Part shown: positions 10,006-20,000 of the stretch, one piece after another | Layout of the letters: each line of letters begins with the position of its first letter | Numbering within the stretch: the stretch's first letter is position 1 | Assembly (NCBI GenBank): GCA_024809215.1 | Contig: JANUBW010000002.1 | Coordinates: 434,001-498,000, forward strand | DNA length: 64,000 nucleotides | Origin: Niastella sp. OAS944 | GTDB taxonomy: Bacteria > Bacteroidota > Bacteroidia > Chitinophagales > Chitinophagaceae | Direction: 5' to 3' | Notes under the pieces: generated by a model | The model's input: only the letters and a program-made list of their open reading frames with translations | Databases searched by the model: none | What the model was told of the DNA's origin: nothing | Position numbers and translations under genes: made by a program

Positions 10006-12964
10006 GGAGGGTTCTTGTTTCAGGAACAGTACTATATGCTTTTATTAAACCACCTGTATCGATCCGAATTTCATCAAGGATAACGCCCGGGTCAACGGCA
10101 TATATTTTCAACGTATGTTTTCCTGCTTTAAGGAAAGGCATGGGTATTATCCTTTCGGCCCGGTTGCTTAAAACATTTTGTTTCCATTCTTCGCTTCGGC
10201 CAACTGTTTTGATGTCAACGATCTTCAATGGCCCATCATCTATTGAAAGGGCATAGCGAAGGCTGAAGTGGTTGTTGACAGGATGGGTTGGTATTGCATA
10301 AACGGTTATGGATGGCGTTGCTGAAGAAAGCGTATAGAAATCGTATTCCACAACAGCGTTCATTCGTTTAACGGAGTCCGGGGCTGTAATCGGTCTCCCT
10401 TTAATGGAAAGCGGAAAGGCCTGCAACACGTTCCTGGCGTATCCAAAGTCGCTGATAACATTCCATTGCCTGGTGCCCCTCTTTGTTTGCCTTGTAAAAT
10501 TCGTAGCCCTTATGGAAATAAAGCCATTGTTCTCAATGAAGCCTTTGTAACCGGCCAGTTCGCGTTTATTTATTGTAGCCGCCTGCAGCCTTATTACCAT
10601 TTTTCTATCGCCACCGGCAAATGTAATTGCCCCCGCTGCCTTTTCTTTGTTGGAGAACCTGTTCCAATCAACATCTACCCAAATGCGTGTTTGCCTCTGT
10701 CCCCTGGTAAGCACCCCATTGCTTTTTGACAGGCGGATCCAGGGGTGAGAGGCTATTGCAATCCATTTGAGGGTTTCATTTTTACTCAGGAAAATATCGA
10801 CAAAGTACTTTTGCCTGTTTAGATCATCGAAAGAAGGCAATGACATAAGATCATTGTCACTTATAAGAGATGAATCTTTTGTTGCATAGCCTTCGGGCAT
10901 AATATTCCAGGCAATTGTACTGTCAATAGCAATTGGAGGCAGAACGGGCGGTTGATATACAGGCAGGTTCCTGGGGTTCATTGACATCATGTGTTGCCAT
11001 TTACCATTAGCCAGCTGCGAATTAAAATATTCCGTTTCCTTTACAATACTGTCATATGCAGCTTTTGATAATTGTGCGTAATCGTATGCACTTAACCTGT
11101 TTTGTTTCGCATACCAAAAACATTTATCACGGTATAAAAACTTTTTGTTGATCCATGAGGCGTTTACTACGGGGTAATACACTAACTGGTAAAATGCATT
11201 TACCCGTTCAGGTCTTATTTGTTTTCGTAGCCTTTTCACTGCTGCCTCCAGGGAATCATAGCGGTCTATACGCTTTTGCGCTTCATCGCCATAGTAAAAA
11301 TGATTGTAGGCAGTATAGGTTGTTTGGGTAATAGGTTCTGTCTGGCTCCATCCCATAAACTCGGGCCGCCGTTCAAAAGCCAGTTGAAAGTATTCCCATA
11401 AAACCGGCTGTATTATTTGTGCGGTTTCTTTTCCAAATATTGAAGTAGCCCAATTGAGTAAATGTTGTTTGGTATACTTGCTGTCTTTAAAGGGTGCGGG
11501 GTCCCAGGCCATATCAAGGAATTGCTGTATGTTGTATTCCTGGGGTTTTATGTCGCCAGCATTCAGTACCCACAGCCTGCTGGCGCCTGTTTCGTATGCC
11601 TTCATCATTTCTTCCCTTACCAAAGAAGGATGGGTAGAAGGCAGCCACAGGTAATCGTGCGGCCGGCCCCAATAAGAAGCATGATAGTATACGCCTGCTC
11701 CACCTTTACGGCCTGTTTCATTTTCATTGTTGAGCCGGTGTATATAACCGTAATTGTCATCGGGCCATACAAGCGTTACATCATTGGGAACTTTTAAACC
11801 GTTGTCATAGATCTCAAGCACCTCTTTATAGGGAGTAAGCACCTGGGGTATGGTAGTTACATTGCTGTCAATGTATTTCGAAAGCAGGGCACGTTCATCC
11901 CGAATGATCTGCTCTACTACCGGAACTGCTTCTTTCATGTCTTTTACACCTTCCATTTGCCCGTCATGAATTCCACGCATACCAAGTGTATAAATAGCAT
12001 TGATGCCGCTGGTTTCTTTTATACGGTCTTCCCAATATTTTTCAACCTGCTCTTTGTTGGTGAGGTAATTAAAATGCCCCATCGTTTTTTCATTCCATTC
12101 ATCCACATTATTACGAAGCATAGGTTCTGCATGCGACGATCCAATGACGATCTGATAATCTGCTGCCGCTTTAACATTCCCCGGATAATGAAAAAAGGCT
12201 TTAGTGCTTGGATGCATAGCCGGCCATATTAAATTGCCTTTTAACCGTAATAATAACTCAAATACTTTGGCGTATGTTTTAGGACCAATGTCGCCTGTTT
12301 CCGGTTCAAATGTTTTGGCGGCCCATGGTTGCAGCCCCCAATCTTCATCATTGATGAAAATGCCCCGGTACTTTACAGCAGGAACAGATGAAATGTAACT
12401 GTTTTGCGTAATGGTCAGTTCGGTCTTTTTCTTTACAGGCGCATCGGCCCACCAGGACCAGGGTGAAACGCCTATTTTTTCAGAAAGTGTAAACACGCCA
12501 TAAGAAGTGCCTCGCGCGTCACTTCCGGCAATTACCAATGCTTTTGAAATAGCAGCTGATGGTTTGTTTACGATCGTTATCCCAAAACGTTCCCACTTTT
12601 TGGTTAGTTGTTTAATAAAACCTGATTGTTCACCCACTATTTTTTTTATTAATGCCAATTCAACGGAGCCAATAACTATTACGTTTCCCTTCGCTTCTGA
12701 AACGGCTGTTATTACACGGGGTTTACAAGAAGTGACCCGCTCTATATCTTCTGCCAGCAAATTGGCCAGAATAGAATCAAGCGCAGGGCCATTTTTATCA
12801 TAAACGATGGTAACCTTGTTAGCTTTGGTAACAATCGGAAATGTGGCATGCTGTGCAGCAGCCATATGTTTGCTATTGAACCCGGTAGATTTTAGCTGGG
12901 CTGATAGCGAAAAAGAATAAAGAATAAATGTGAGCCAAAAGAAATATTTCAAAAAAGCTTTCAT
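9995..12964 (-). CDS. GH115-family alpha-glucuronidase
   Basis: A 989-aa secreted enzyme. Start chosen at the ATG at 12964, 4 nt after the upstream stop, because it opens directly on a signal peptide (MKAFLKYFFWLTFILYSFSL, then SAQ). A TTG-initiated longer frame would overlap the upstream gene and bury the signal. Family GH115 signatures include YRGIFINDEDWGLQPWAA, LKGNLIWPAMHPSTKAFF, VIGSSHAEPMLRNNVDEWN, GMRGIHDGQM and WPDDNYGYIHRLN in the central barrel, with beta-sandwich sequence at the C terminus. Known members remove (4-O-methyl)glucuronic acid from internal or terminal positions of glucuronoxylan; some may act on other glucuronylated glycans. Context is SGNH esterase upstream and the lacI start overlapping its stop. 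The family is secure; the substrate is inferred. Confidence 0.93.
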   Translation of the reverse strand: MKAFLKYFFWLTFILYSFSLSAQLKSTGFNSKHMAAAQHATFPIVTKANKVTIVYDKNGPALDSILANLLAEDIERVTSCKPRVITAVSEAKGNVIVIGSVELALIKKIVGEQSGFIKQLTKKWERFGITIVNKPSAAISKALVIAGSDARGTSYGVFTLSEKIGVSPWSWWADAPVKKKTELTITQNSYISSVPAVKYRGIFINDEDWGLQPWAAKTFEPETGDIGPKTYAKVFELLLRLKGNLIWPAMHPSTKAFFHYPGNVKAAADYQIVIGSSHAEPMLRNNVDEWNEKTMGHFNYLTNKEQVEKYWEDRIKETSGINAIYTLGMRGIHDGQMEGVKDMKEAVPVVEQIIRDERALLSKYIDSNVTTIPQVLTPYKEVLEIYDNGLKVPNDVTLVWPDDNYGYIHRLNNENETGRKGGAGVYYHASYWGRPHDYLWLPSTHPSLVREEMMKAYETGASRLWVLNAGDIKPQEYNIQQFLDMAWDPAPFKDSKYTKQHLLNWATSIFGKETAQIIQPVLWEYFQLAFERRPEFMGWSQTEPITQTTYTAYNHFYYGDEAQKRIDRYDSLEAAVKRLRKQIRPERVNAFYQLVYYPVVNASWINKKFLYRDKCFWYAKQNRLSAYDYAQLSKAAYDSIVKETEYFNSQLANGKWQHMMSMNPRNLPVYQPPVLPPIAIDSTIAWNIMPEGYATKDSSLISDNDLMSLPSFDDLNRQKYFVDIFLSKNETLKWIAIASHPWIRLSKSNGVLTRGQRQTRIWVDVDWNRFSNKEKAAGAITFAGGDRKMVIRLQAATINKRELAGYKGFIENNGFISIRATNFTRQTKRGTRQWNVISDFGYARNVLQAFPLSIKGRPITAPDSVKRMNAVVEYDFYTLSSATPSITVYAIPTHPVNNHFSLRYALSIDDGPLKIVDIKTVGRSEEWKQNVLSNRAERIIPMPFLKAGKHTLKIYAVDPGVILDEIRIDTGGLIKAYSTVPETRTLHDQ

Positions 12965-12968
12965 GCGT

Positions 12969-13715
12969 TTAACTTTTTCGGGATACAATTCGTTGTGCTA
13001 GTTCATGTATATTTTCTTCAATTTCATGTAACACCAACTCAGCTACCAGCCTGGCGCCCAATTCTGAAAAATGGGTATCATCCTGCTTGCCATCCGGATA
13101 GTTTGGATGTTCCCCTTTTTGTAAATGCATAAAAAGAAGTTGTGACCCTTCCCTACCCAATTGTTGATACAGCGCCTGGCTTTTTTTATCGAGGTCAATT
13201 AACAACACTTTTTGTTCTGCCGCTACATTGCGCACCAACTGCGAATACGCTTCATGCGTGCCTTCAATTTGTCCGGCTGAATCAAACTTTCGCCGTGCAA
13301 CGGGAGTAAGCAAAACAGGAATTGCATTTTTGCTTCTTGAATCACTAATGAATTTTATAAGATTGGTACTGAACTCATTTTCTGTTGTAAAGGATTTTTT
13401 TGTGGCAACTTCATCGTTGTGACCAAACTGAATAAAAATATAGTCTCCCGCTTCGGCATTTTGCATAATAGATTCCCATAGCCCGTCGGAAATGAATGTT
13501 TTTGTGCTGGCTCCGTTTTTAGCTTTATCGATCACTGTTATACTGCTATCCCAAAAATACACAAAGGGCATTCCCCAACCGGTTTCAGGAAAAGCCCGGG
13601 GCTGCTTAATTGCCATGGTTGAATCGCCCGCCATTAAGATCTTTATTTTCTTTTTTGCCGGCACACAAAATGCAATTATAACGAACACCAATAGTATACT
13701 GCTTATCTGTTTCAT
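12969..13715 (-). CDS. SGNH/GDSL esterase, CE12-like (rhamnogalacturonan acetylesterase type)
   Basis: A 248-aa secreted or periplasmic esterase. Signal peptide about 1-20 (MKQISSILLVFVIIAFCVPA). Catalytic blocks are visible: AGDSTM (nucleophile Ser), KNGAST (block II Gly), FGHND (block III Asn) and DDTHFSELGA (Asp and His of the dyad/triad). Family CE12 proteins deacetylate pectin or xylan side chains. It starts 9 nt after the GH43-like stop and ends 4 nt before the GH115 start, so it is translated as part of the operon. Deacetylation would open the substrate to the neighbouring GH43-like and GH115 enzymes. The exact acetylated sugar cannot be told from sequence. Confidence 0.9.
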   Translation of the reverse strand: MKQISSILLVFVIIAFCVPAKKKIKILMAGDSTMAIKQPRAFPETGWGMPFVYFWDSSITVIDKAKNGASTKTFISDGLWESIMQNAEAGDYIFIQFGHNDEVATKKSFTTENEFSTNLIKFISDSRSKNAIPVLLTPVARRKFDSAGQIEGTHEAYSQLVRNVAAEQKVLLIDLDKKSQALYQQLGREGSQLLFMHLQKGEHPNYPDGKQDDTHFSELGARLVAELVLHEIEENIHELAQRIVSRKS

Positions 13716-13724
13716 GTGTTATAC

Positions 13725-15119
13725 TTATTCGTTGATCACTAATTTATCAAGGGAAATAACATTGCCTGTACTGCCATACATGTTCTTTCGTTTGTCATGC
13801 CAGTTACCATGCCCGCCCATTACCGAAACTGTAAAAGTGTAATGATCTTTTTTCAGAAACGGACTTAAAAACTTTAGCGACTGCACCGCGTATTTACAAT
13901 ACATATCAACAATGGAAGTGAGCACCACTTTTCCTTTGCTGTTGCGGATGGTTACCAGGGCATAACCACCATTGGGCCGGGCCAGCCCATAAAAACCAAC
14001 CCGGGTACCAGTAAACTTTAAAGTAAAAGAAGCATCCTTCAGGGCTGAGCTCATCATCGACAAAGTATCGTTTATCCATCGCCCCGAATAGGTAATTAAT
14101 GTTTTGTCTGTATTATTGATTTCTTTTCCTTTAACCCGTACAATTGATGCAACCCCAGACGAAGTATTGATCATCCAGGCCTCACGATATCTGGGAATTG
14201 AAATGGAAGGGCCTTCAATCGTTAACGGTTGCCATACATAGGTGGCTGCCGATGTTTGTTTGGGAAAAGACCAGCGATCGCCCATAAACATATAGGTAGT
14301 ATCTATTGAGCCCTCAACAGGCAGCACAAATGTTGTTTGTGAGTTCCAGGTAAGTGAGCCTTCTGCACAAAACATTCCTCTTTTTATCCAGGGGCCTTCT
14401 AAAGAGGCAGCGGTGTAGTATTCGTTATCATTACGCTCCCAGCTTGTTAGGTGTGAGCCTAAAAAGTAATAGAGGCTATTCTTTCGGAATATGGCAGGTG
14501 ATTCAAAACCATTCGTAAAACTTTTGCATACCTGCTGTGCAATAGTTTTATAATCATCGTTCAGCTTATAAATGTCACCACCGTGCAGCAGCACATAACC
14601 TGCACCGTCTTTGTCCTGGAAGGTGCCCATATCCCATTTGCGGATGGGCCTGCCATCGAAAAGTAAGGGCCCATGATAGGTATATGGGCCGGTAATATTG
14701 TTTGAAGTGGCATAACCAACAAATTGATCAACATGCCCGAGTGTGTCAACATGCATATACATGATGTATTCGCCTGTGACCGGGCACTTCATCACCTTTG
14801 GCCGTTCCCCAACCCGGCCGGGGCCTAACTTGCCACTATCTTGAACGGGGAGCGCTATACTTTCGAATTTCCAGTTGTACAAATCAGTGGATGAATAACA
14901 ACTGAAGCCGGCAAAAGCATTACTGGTATCGGTATGACGTTCGCCAAAAAGATAATACCTGCTTTTATCTTTTACAATATTTGCTCCATGTGCACTAACG
15001 GTATTCCCTTTTTCATCGAACCAGGAAATACCGGAATAGATGGCATCATATCTTTTCTGCTTTTGTGCAAGTGAAAGCAGCCCGGTCAATAAGAAAAACA
15101 ATATAAAGATGATCTTCAT
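13725..15119 (-). CDS. GH43-like five-bladed propeller glycosidase with C-terminal beta-sandwich
   Basis: A 464-aa secreted protein. Signal peptide (MKIIFILFFLLTGLLSLAQ). It is followed by a GH43-type propeller: VSAHGANIVKDKSRYYLFGE, AGFSCYSSTDLYNWKFE, ERPKVMKCPVTGEYIMYMH, DMGTFQDKDGAGYVLLHGG, GFESPAIFRKNSLYYFLGSH. The AHG...YYLFGE opening resembles the subfamilies that include exo-beta-1,3-galactanases and arabinofuranosidases acting on arabinogalactan, not classic xylosidases. The last 120 residues or so (SGRWINDTL ... VISLDKLVIN) look like a carbohydrate-binding sandwich. A hairpin terminator lies between susD and this gene, so it may be expressed at a lower level than susCD. Specificity is uncertain: arabinan, galactan or xylan decorations are all possible. 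Confidence 0.82.
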   Translation of the reverse strand: MKIIFILFFLLTGLLSLAQKQKRYDAIYSGISWFDEKGNTVSAHGANIVKDKSRYYLFGERHTDTSNAFAGFSCYSSTDLYNWKFESIALPVQDSGKLGPGRVGERPKVMKCPVTGEYIMYMHVDTLGHVDQFVGYATSNNITGPYTYHGPLLFDGRPIRKWDMGTFQDKDGAGYVLLHGGDIYKLNDDYKTIAQQVCKSFTNGFESPAIFRKNSLYYFLGSHLTSWERNDNEYYTAASLEGPWIKRGMFCAEGSLTWNSQTTFVLPVEGSIDTTYMFMGDRWSFPKQTSAATYVWQPLTIEGPSISIPRYREAWMINTSSGVASIVRVKGKEINNTDKTLITYSGRWINDTLSMMSSALKDASFTLKFTGTRVGFYGLARPNGGYALVTIRNSKGKVVLTSIVDMYCKYAVQSLKFLSPFLKKDHYTFTVSVMGGHGNWHDKRKNMYGSTGNVISLDKLVINE

Positions 15120-15153
15120 TCAGATAATAAATTTGATAGCCGTTATATGTTAT

Positions 15154-15180
15154 AAAAAGCAAAGAGGTTTCCCTCTTCGC
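15154..15180 (-). terminator. Intra-operon intrinsic terminator/attenuator after susD
   Basis: Read on the minus strand, GCGAAGAGG - GAAA - CCTCTTTGC forms a 9-bp stem (one G-U pair) closed by a GAAA tetraloop and followed directly by TTTTTAT. It lies 38 nt downstream of the susD stop and 35 nt before the GH43-like start. It should end part of the susCD transcripts, giving more receptor than enzyme mRNA. Confidence 0.75.
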
Positions 15181-15217
15181 TTTTACGCTACATGAACAAT
15201 TAACGGGTTTAAGAACA

Positions 15218-16972
15218 CTAATAGCCAGGGTTTTGCTCCAGCTTTGCACTCCTGTTTCTTTCAATTTCATATTGAGGAATGGGCCAGAGATTGTATTTTG
15301 GATCGGCAGACGGCGCATAGAACGGGTTGCATTTCTTTACCCTGTCATACCATTTATCTGTACGCATAAGGGTAAACATTCGCTTTTCTTCTACGCCAAA
15401 CTCACGCATTCTTTCATCCAGTACAAGATCAATATTCATGTTACCTGCCGCTACTGGCGAAGCATTCGAACGGGTTCTCACTGTATTGACATCCGCTGCC
15501 GCTGCTGTCGTATTGCCCAAGCCCAAATAAGCCTCTGCACGCAGCAGATAGGTTTCTGCCAGCCTGAACAGGTATTCATCACGGTAAGTGCCTGCTGCCA
15601 CGCCCTTCAATTGATAAGGGAACGCCTTTGCGGGATCAAGCAAATTGGCCGGGGGATTGTAGGGTTCGGTGCATTTAGTTTGATAAGGATATAACGACCG
15701 GTTATAGGTATCGCCCGAAACCAACGGAGCTCCATTAAACCCGGTTGTTCCCGCAGGAATATTGTCAAAATCGATCTCAGTGCCTACAGGGTACAACGGA
15801 TTGCCTGCAGTTGTAACTTTAAACTTTCGTACAAAATTGTGGTTAGCGTTTCTTATATCATTCACTGAATCGGGTGTGGACCCTGTACCCTGATATTGAT
15901 AAGCCTTATGGGCAAAATACATGGAGGGTGCCAGAAATCCAACCCCTCTTCCTCCGCTTGAATAATCAGCAGCCGGCCAGTTGAAAGCAGGCTTTGTAGT
16001 GGTACCGCCGGCAGGCAGTCTCACGTCCCGAACCAATGGTCCGTGTACCCGCTCTAAATTATAAAGGTCGGGAAACGGAAAACTGGTTGGCGTGGTTGAC
16101 CCGGCGCCTCCGGGCACATCGTTTTCTATTTGTATTACCAGGATGGCTTCTCTATTACCGGCAGATTTACGGTTCTGATTGCCCCGGCGGAATAAGTCCC
16201 AGTATACATCGCCTGGTGTTTCTGATTTACGGGTGCCAAAGCGGGTTGTCATTAGATCTGTTGCAGGATCGTTAATTACCATTGTAGCAGCATCTACTGC
16301 TTTTTGGTACTGACCATCTGCGATATATACTTCCGACAGCAGATGATCAGCGGCCAGATTAGACACTTCACCATCCCTAACAGCAGCGATACCTGGCAAA
16401 TTAGCCGCAGCAAACACCAGGTCTTCAATTACCTGTTTATAAACATCTTTTCTGCTGGCGCGGGTATAGTCTGTTTTGGGTGCAACCACTTCTTCCAGTT
16501 CAAGCGGAACTCCGCCAAATAAATAAGCCAGGCTACGGTAAGCAAAAGCACGGAAAAAACGGGCGCGGGCTTCGTACAGTTTTTTATCGTTGTCAGAAAG
16601 TTTTGATTTGGGCAAACGGCTGATAATGGTATTGGATTCTGCTACAATTTTATACCAGGGGTCCCAGTGTTTGTTGCTAAAAGAATTTACCGGGTCGTAT
16701 TCGCCGGTAAAATTGGGCGGATTACCGGATGGAACATTTACTCCCATATCCGTTCTGTAAGCGTATTCCCATGGGTCGTTCTCGTTTGCTGTATAAAGCT
16801 CGGTACGTAACAATTTGTACAAATTGTTAACTGATGCATCAAAGTCTGAGGCATTTTGGAACGCATTGGAGGAACTTAAAAAATCCACGGGTGTTTCCTC
16901 CAGGAAATTTTTTTTGCACGATACGCCTCCAATAAGGAGAAGTATTATAATTGGTAACATCGATCTTTTCAT
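15218..16972 (-). CDS. SusD/RagB-like glycan-binding outer-membrane lipoprotein
   Basis: A 584-aa surface lipoprotein that caps the adjacent SusC transporter. Lipobox with Cys19 (LLLIGGVSC) followed by KKNFLEETP, typical of SusD. Helical TPR-like features: YEARARFFRAFAYRSLAYLFGGVPL, ADHLLSEVYIADGQYQKAVD, DEYLFRLAETYLLRAEAYLG, the conserved C-terminal LDERMREFGVEEKRMFTLMR and closing WPIPQYEIERN. Starts 33 nt after the susC stop. Function: captures oligosaccharide at the cell surface and passes it into SusC. The presence of GH115 and esterase genes downstream suggests a glucuronylated, acetylated plant glycan. Confidence 0.95.
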   Translation of the reverse strand: MKRSMLPIIILLLIGGVSCKKNFLEETPVDFLSSSNAFQNASDFDASVNNLYKLLRTELYTANENDPWEYAYRTDMGVNVPSGNPPNFTGEYDPVNSFSNKHWDPWYKIVAESNTIISRLPKSKLSDNDKKLYEARARFFRAFAYRSLAYLFGGVPLELEEVVAPKTDYTRASRKDVYKQVIEDLVFAAANLPGIAAVRDGEVSNLAADHLLSEVYIADGQYQKAVDAATMVINDPATDLMTTRFGTRKSETPGDVYWDLFRRGNQNRKSAGNREAILVIQIENDVPGGAGSTTPTSFPFPDLYNLERVHGPLVRDVRLPAGGTTTKPAFNWPAADYSSGGRGVGFLAPSMYFAHKAYQYQGTGSTPDSVNDIRNANHNFVRKFKVTTAGNPLYPVGTEIDFDNIPAGTTGFNGAPLVSGDTYNRSLYPYQTKCTEPYNPPANLLDPAKAFPYQLKGVAAGTYRDEYLFRLAETYLLRAEAYLGLGNTTAAAADVNTVRTRSNASPVAAGNMNIDLVLDERMREFGVEEKRMFTLMRTDKWYDRVKKCNPFYAPSADPKYNLWPIPQYEIERNRSAKLEQNPGY

Positions 16973-17005
16973 ATCAAATATTTTTTGCAGAATGAGAAGC
17001 AGGTT

Positions 17006-20000
17006 TTAGTAAGTAATATGCACACCAACGGATAACGATCTCATTACCGGCCGCCCGTCCAGTATCAGACCCTGCACGGCACCGTTGGCGTTGAGGGCTT
17101 CAGGGTCCCATCCTTCCCAATTCGTCCATGTAACCAGGTTCTTGCCGCTTACAAATACGTTGACTGCCTGCGCTTTTATCTTTGCAAGTATTTTGGCTGG
17201 CAGGTTATAAGCCAGCGACAAATCCTGCAACCTTACAAAGCTTCTGCTTTGGTACATGGGAGGTTCTACTTTGGAATGGCTGCCATCAATAATACGGGGG
17301 TATTTGGCGTTAGGCGTACGTGGCGACCAGTAATCAACGGCACTCAGGTCATTGTCGCGAATGCCATTGTCGTCGCGGAAGAAAAGCCTGGTGTTATTGC
17401 CAAGGTATCCATCTTTTCCACCCTGTATGGTATTCAGTAAAAAGCTTAGTGTAATTCCTTTATAACTTACTGTATTGAATATGCTCATCTTGTACTTAGG
17501 AGCGGTTGTACCAATAAATACCCGGTCGGCGGGGGTAATATCACCATCTTTATTTTGGTCTACAACGCTTAGGCTGCCCGTTACAAACCCAGGCATAGGC
17601 GTTTCATTCAACTGGTAAATAGGACCGGCCTGGTAATTATAAATGGCCCCTATTGATTTATTGATAAACAAATTATCTGCAACCAGGTCCTGTTCTTTAC
17701 CAGTAGCATCTTTAACTCCCGTGAGCTGAATTATTTTGTTTTTGTTTGTCCAGAAATTATATGTGGCTGACCATTTAAAGTCTTTATGATTAACAATTTG
17801 ATAAGTGAGGGATGCTTCGAACCCTGTATTTTGAATTTGGCCAAGGTTGGTTTGAATACTACTAAAACCTGTAACAGAAGGTAAAGTAACAGAATACAAG
17901 AGATCGTAGGTATTATTATTATAATACTCAAGAGTACCACTCAGATGGTTGTTCAGCAATCCAAAATCAACACCAAGGTTTAACCCTTTGGTACGTTCCC
18001 ACTTCAAATTTGGATTGGGTAATGAAACCACCTGCTGCCCGAATGCGGTACCGCCCCCATCACCAAACACATAAGCTGCGTTGGTTTGTACTTTTGCCAG
18101 TGAAGAATAACGCCCGGTTTGGTTACCTATAGATCCGTAAGTTGCCCTGAGTTTGAGCAAATCTACCATCGATATTTTTTGCATAAAGGGCTCAGCCGAA
18201 AGCACCCACCCCAACCCTACTGAAGGGAACAAAGCATATTTAAAATTTTCGGCAAAACCTGAAAAACCATCTCTTCGCAAAGTAGCCGTTATTAAATATT
18301 TATCATTGTATTTGTAATTCAATCTTCCCATTTGATAGTTCAGCGTTTCATTCCAGCCAAACGGATATGGGTCACTTGTAGTTCTTAACTTGTCGGGGTT
18401 GGTAAGTATGGTGTTTGCGCTGCCAATACCATTGTAACTAAGGTTGAGACGCGAAAAACCGGTGCCCTCCGTATAGGTGCGCTCAAATTTCCTTTCCACA
18501 GCACCGTAAACTGCTGTTACACTTACATCATGCTTGCCGAAATTTTTTGTGTACGTGAGTATATTGTCCAGTGTATAATCATAATATTGGCTGTTGTCCT
18601 TATAAGCCCGGCCTGTAAAGCCTCCATCATATTTGCTGGCAAAATAGTGTTGATTGTTTGTAAGGTTGTTTCCGAAGTTCAGCCTGTAATTCAATCCCTT
18701 GATAAAAGGGATGTCAAGATCGGAGTAAATGTTGGCAAAGTAGTACTGATGGCGTTCCCTGTCGTCGACATAATAGGTGCGGAACGGGTTGAATGTAACC
18801 GTGTTTGTTGGGCTGGGAATGAGATTACCCAATGAGTCGAATGGCACAAGCAGTGGTGAATGCCGTATTATTTCGCTCATGGTAGGTTCAGCTCCATCCT
18901 GGTTTACAAACGACCCGGAAGATACCAAACCAATTTTCCAGAATTTGACGGGCTTTATTTCGAGGTTTGCCCGAAGCGTATTGCGTTTAAATATATCATT
19001 AATTATAAAATTCTTTTGATCGACCATACTGCCCGACAAAAGATAACTAACATTATCGGTACCCCCGGAAATGCTTAGGCTGTTTTCCCAGATGCTGCCA
19101 GGATTTGTGGCATTGCCCCACCAGTCATAATCATTTGGAAGCAGATTGCCCGAAGCATCCCGCATGGAAGCATCGACCTTGGTAGCCAGGTTAAAGGCAG
19201 GGTTTGGCGTGGTATAGTCGGGCGCCAGGTAAGCCTGCCGCCAAAACGCATCGGTAACCCTTTGCAAATACTCATCGCGGTTCAGCGGCCTGAGATTTAC
19301 AGAAGGACGCTGGGAAGCGTAAGAGCCTGAATAAGCAATACGTGGCTTTTGACCGGCATGTCCTTTTCGGGAGGTAATTAAGATAACGCCGTTGGCAGCC
19401 TGGGCTCCGTAAACTGCGGTGGCGCTGGCATCTTTCAATATATCAATGGAGGCAATGTCATCGGGGTTAATTGAGGACAGTGAACCATTATACTGAATGC
19501 CATCGAGGATGATCAAAACACTTGTATTACCATTTAAAGTAACCTGCCCTCTTACTGAAATAGGTGGCGTACCACCGGCAAATGTCGAAACGCCTACATT
19601 CAACCCGGGTACGGTACCCTGCAAAAGCTGCCCCAGATTGGTATTAGGAGAGTTTTTCATGGTTTCAAGGTTCACCCGGGCAACCGAGCCTGTAATATCC
19701 TTCTTCTTTTGTGTACCATAACCAATAACCACCACTTCGCCCAACGACTTTTCAGTCTGCTTCAGCGAAATACTTATGTCAATCCGGTTTTTGACCGGAA
19801 TCTCACCGGTTTCATAGGCCAAAGCCGTAATTACCAATGTAGCATTTTCCGGGGCATTAATGCTAAACTCGCCCTGCTGGTTTGTAGTAGTTCCGGCTTG
19901 CGAACCTTTGATCATAACCGTAGCACCGGCAACGGGTTGATTGTTTTCACCACGCACAGTACCTCTTATGATCCTATTCTTTTCCTGCGCATTGGAAATA

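Noticed and set aside
12965-12988. Longer GH115 start
   Set aside because: It would use TTG inside the upstream gene and displace the signal peptide; the ATG at 12964 fits better.
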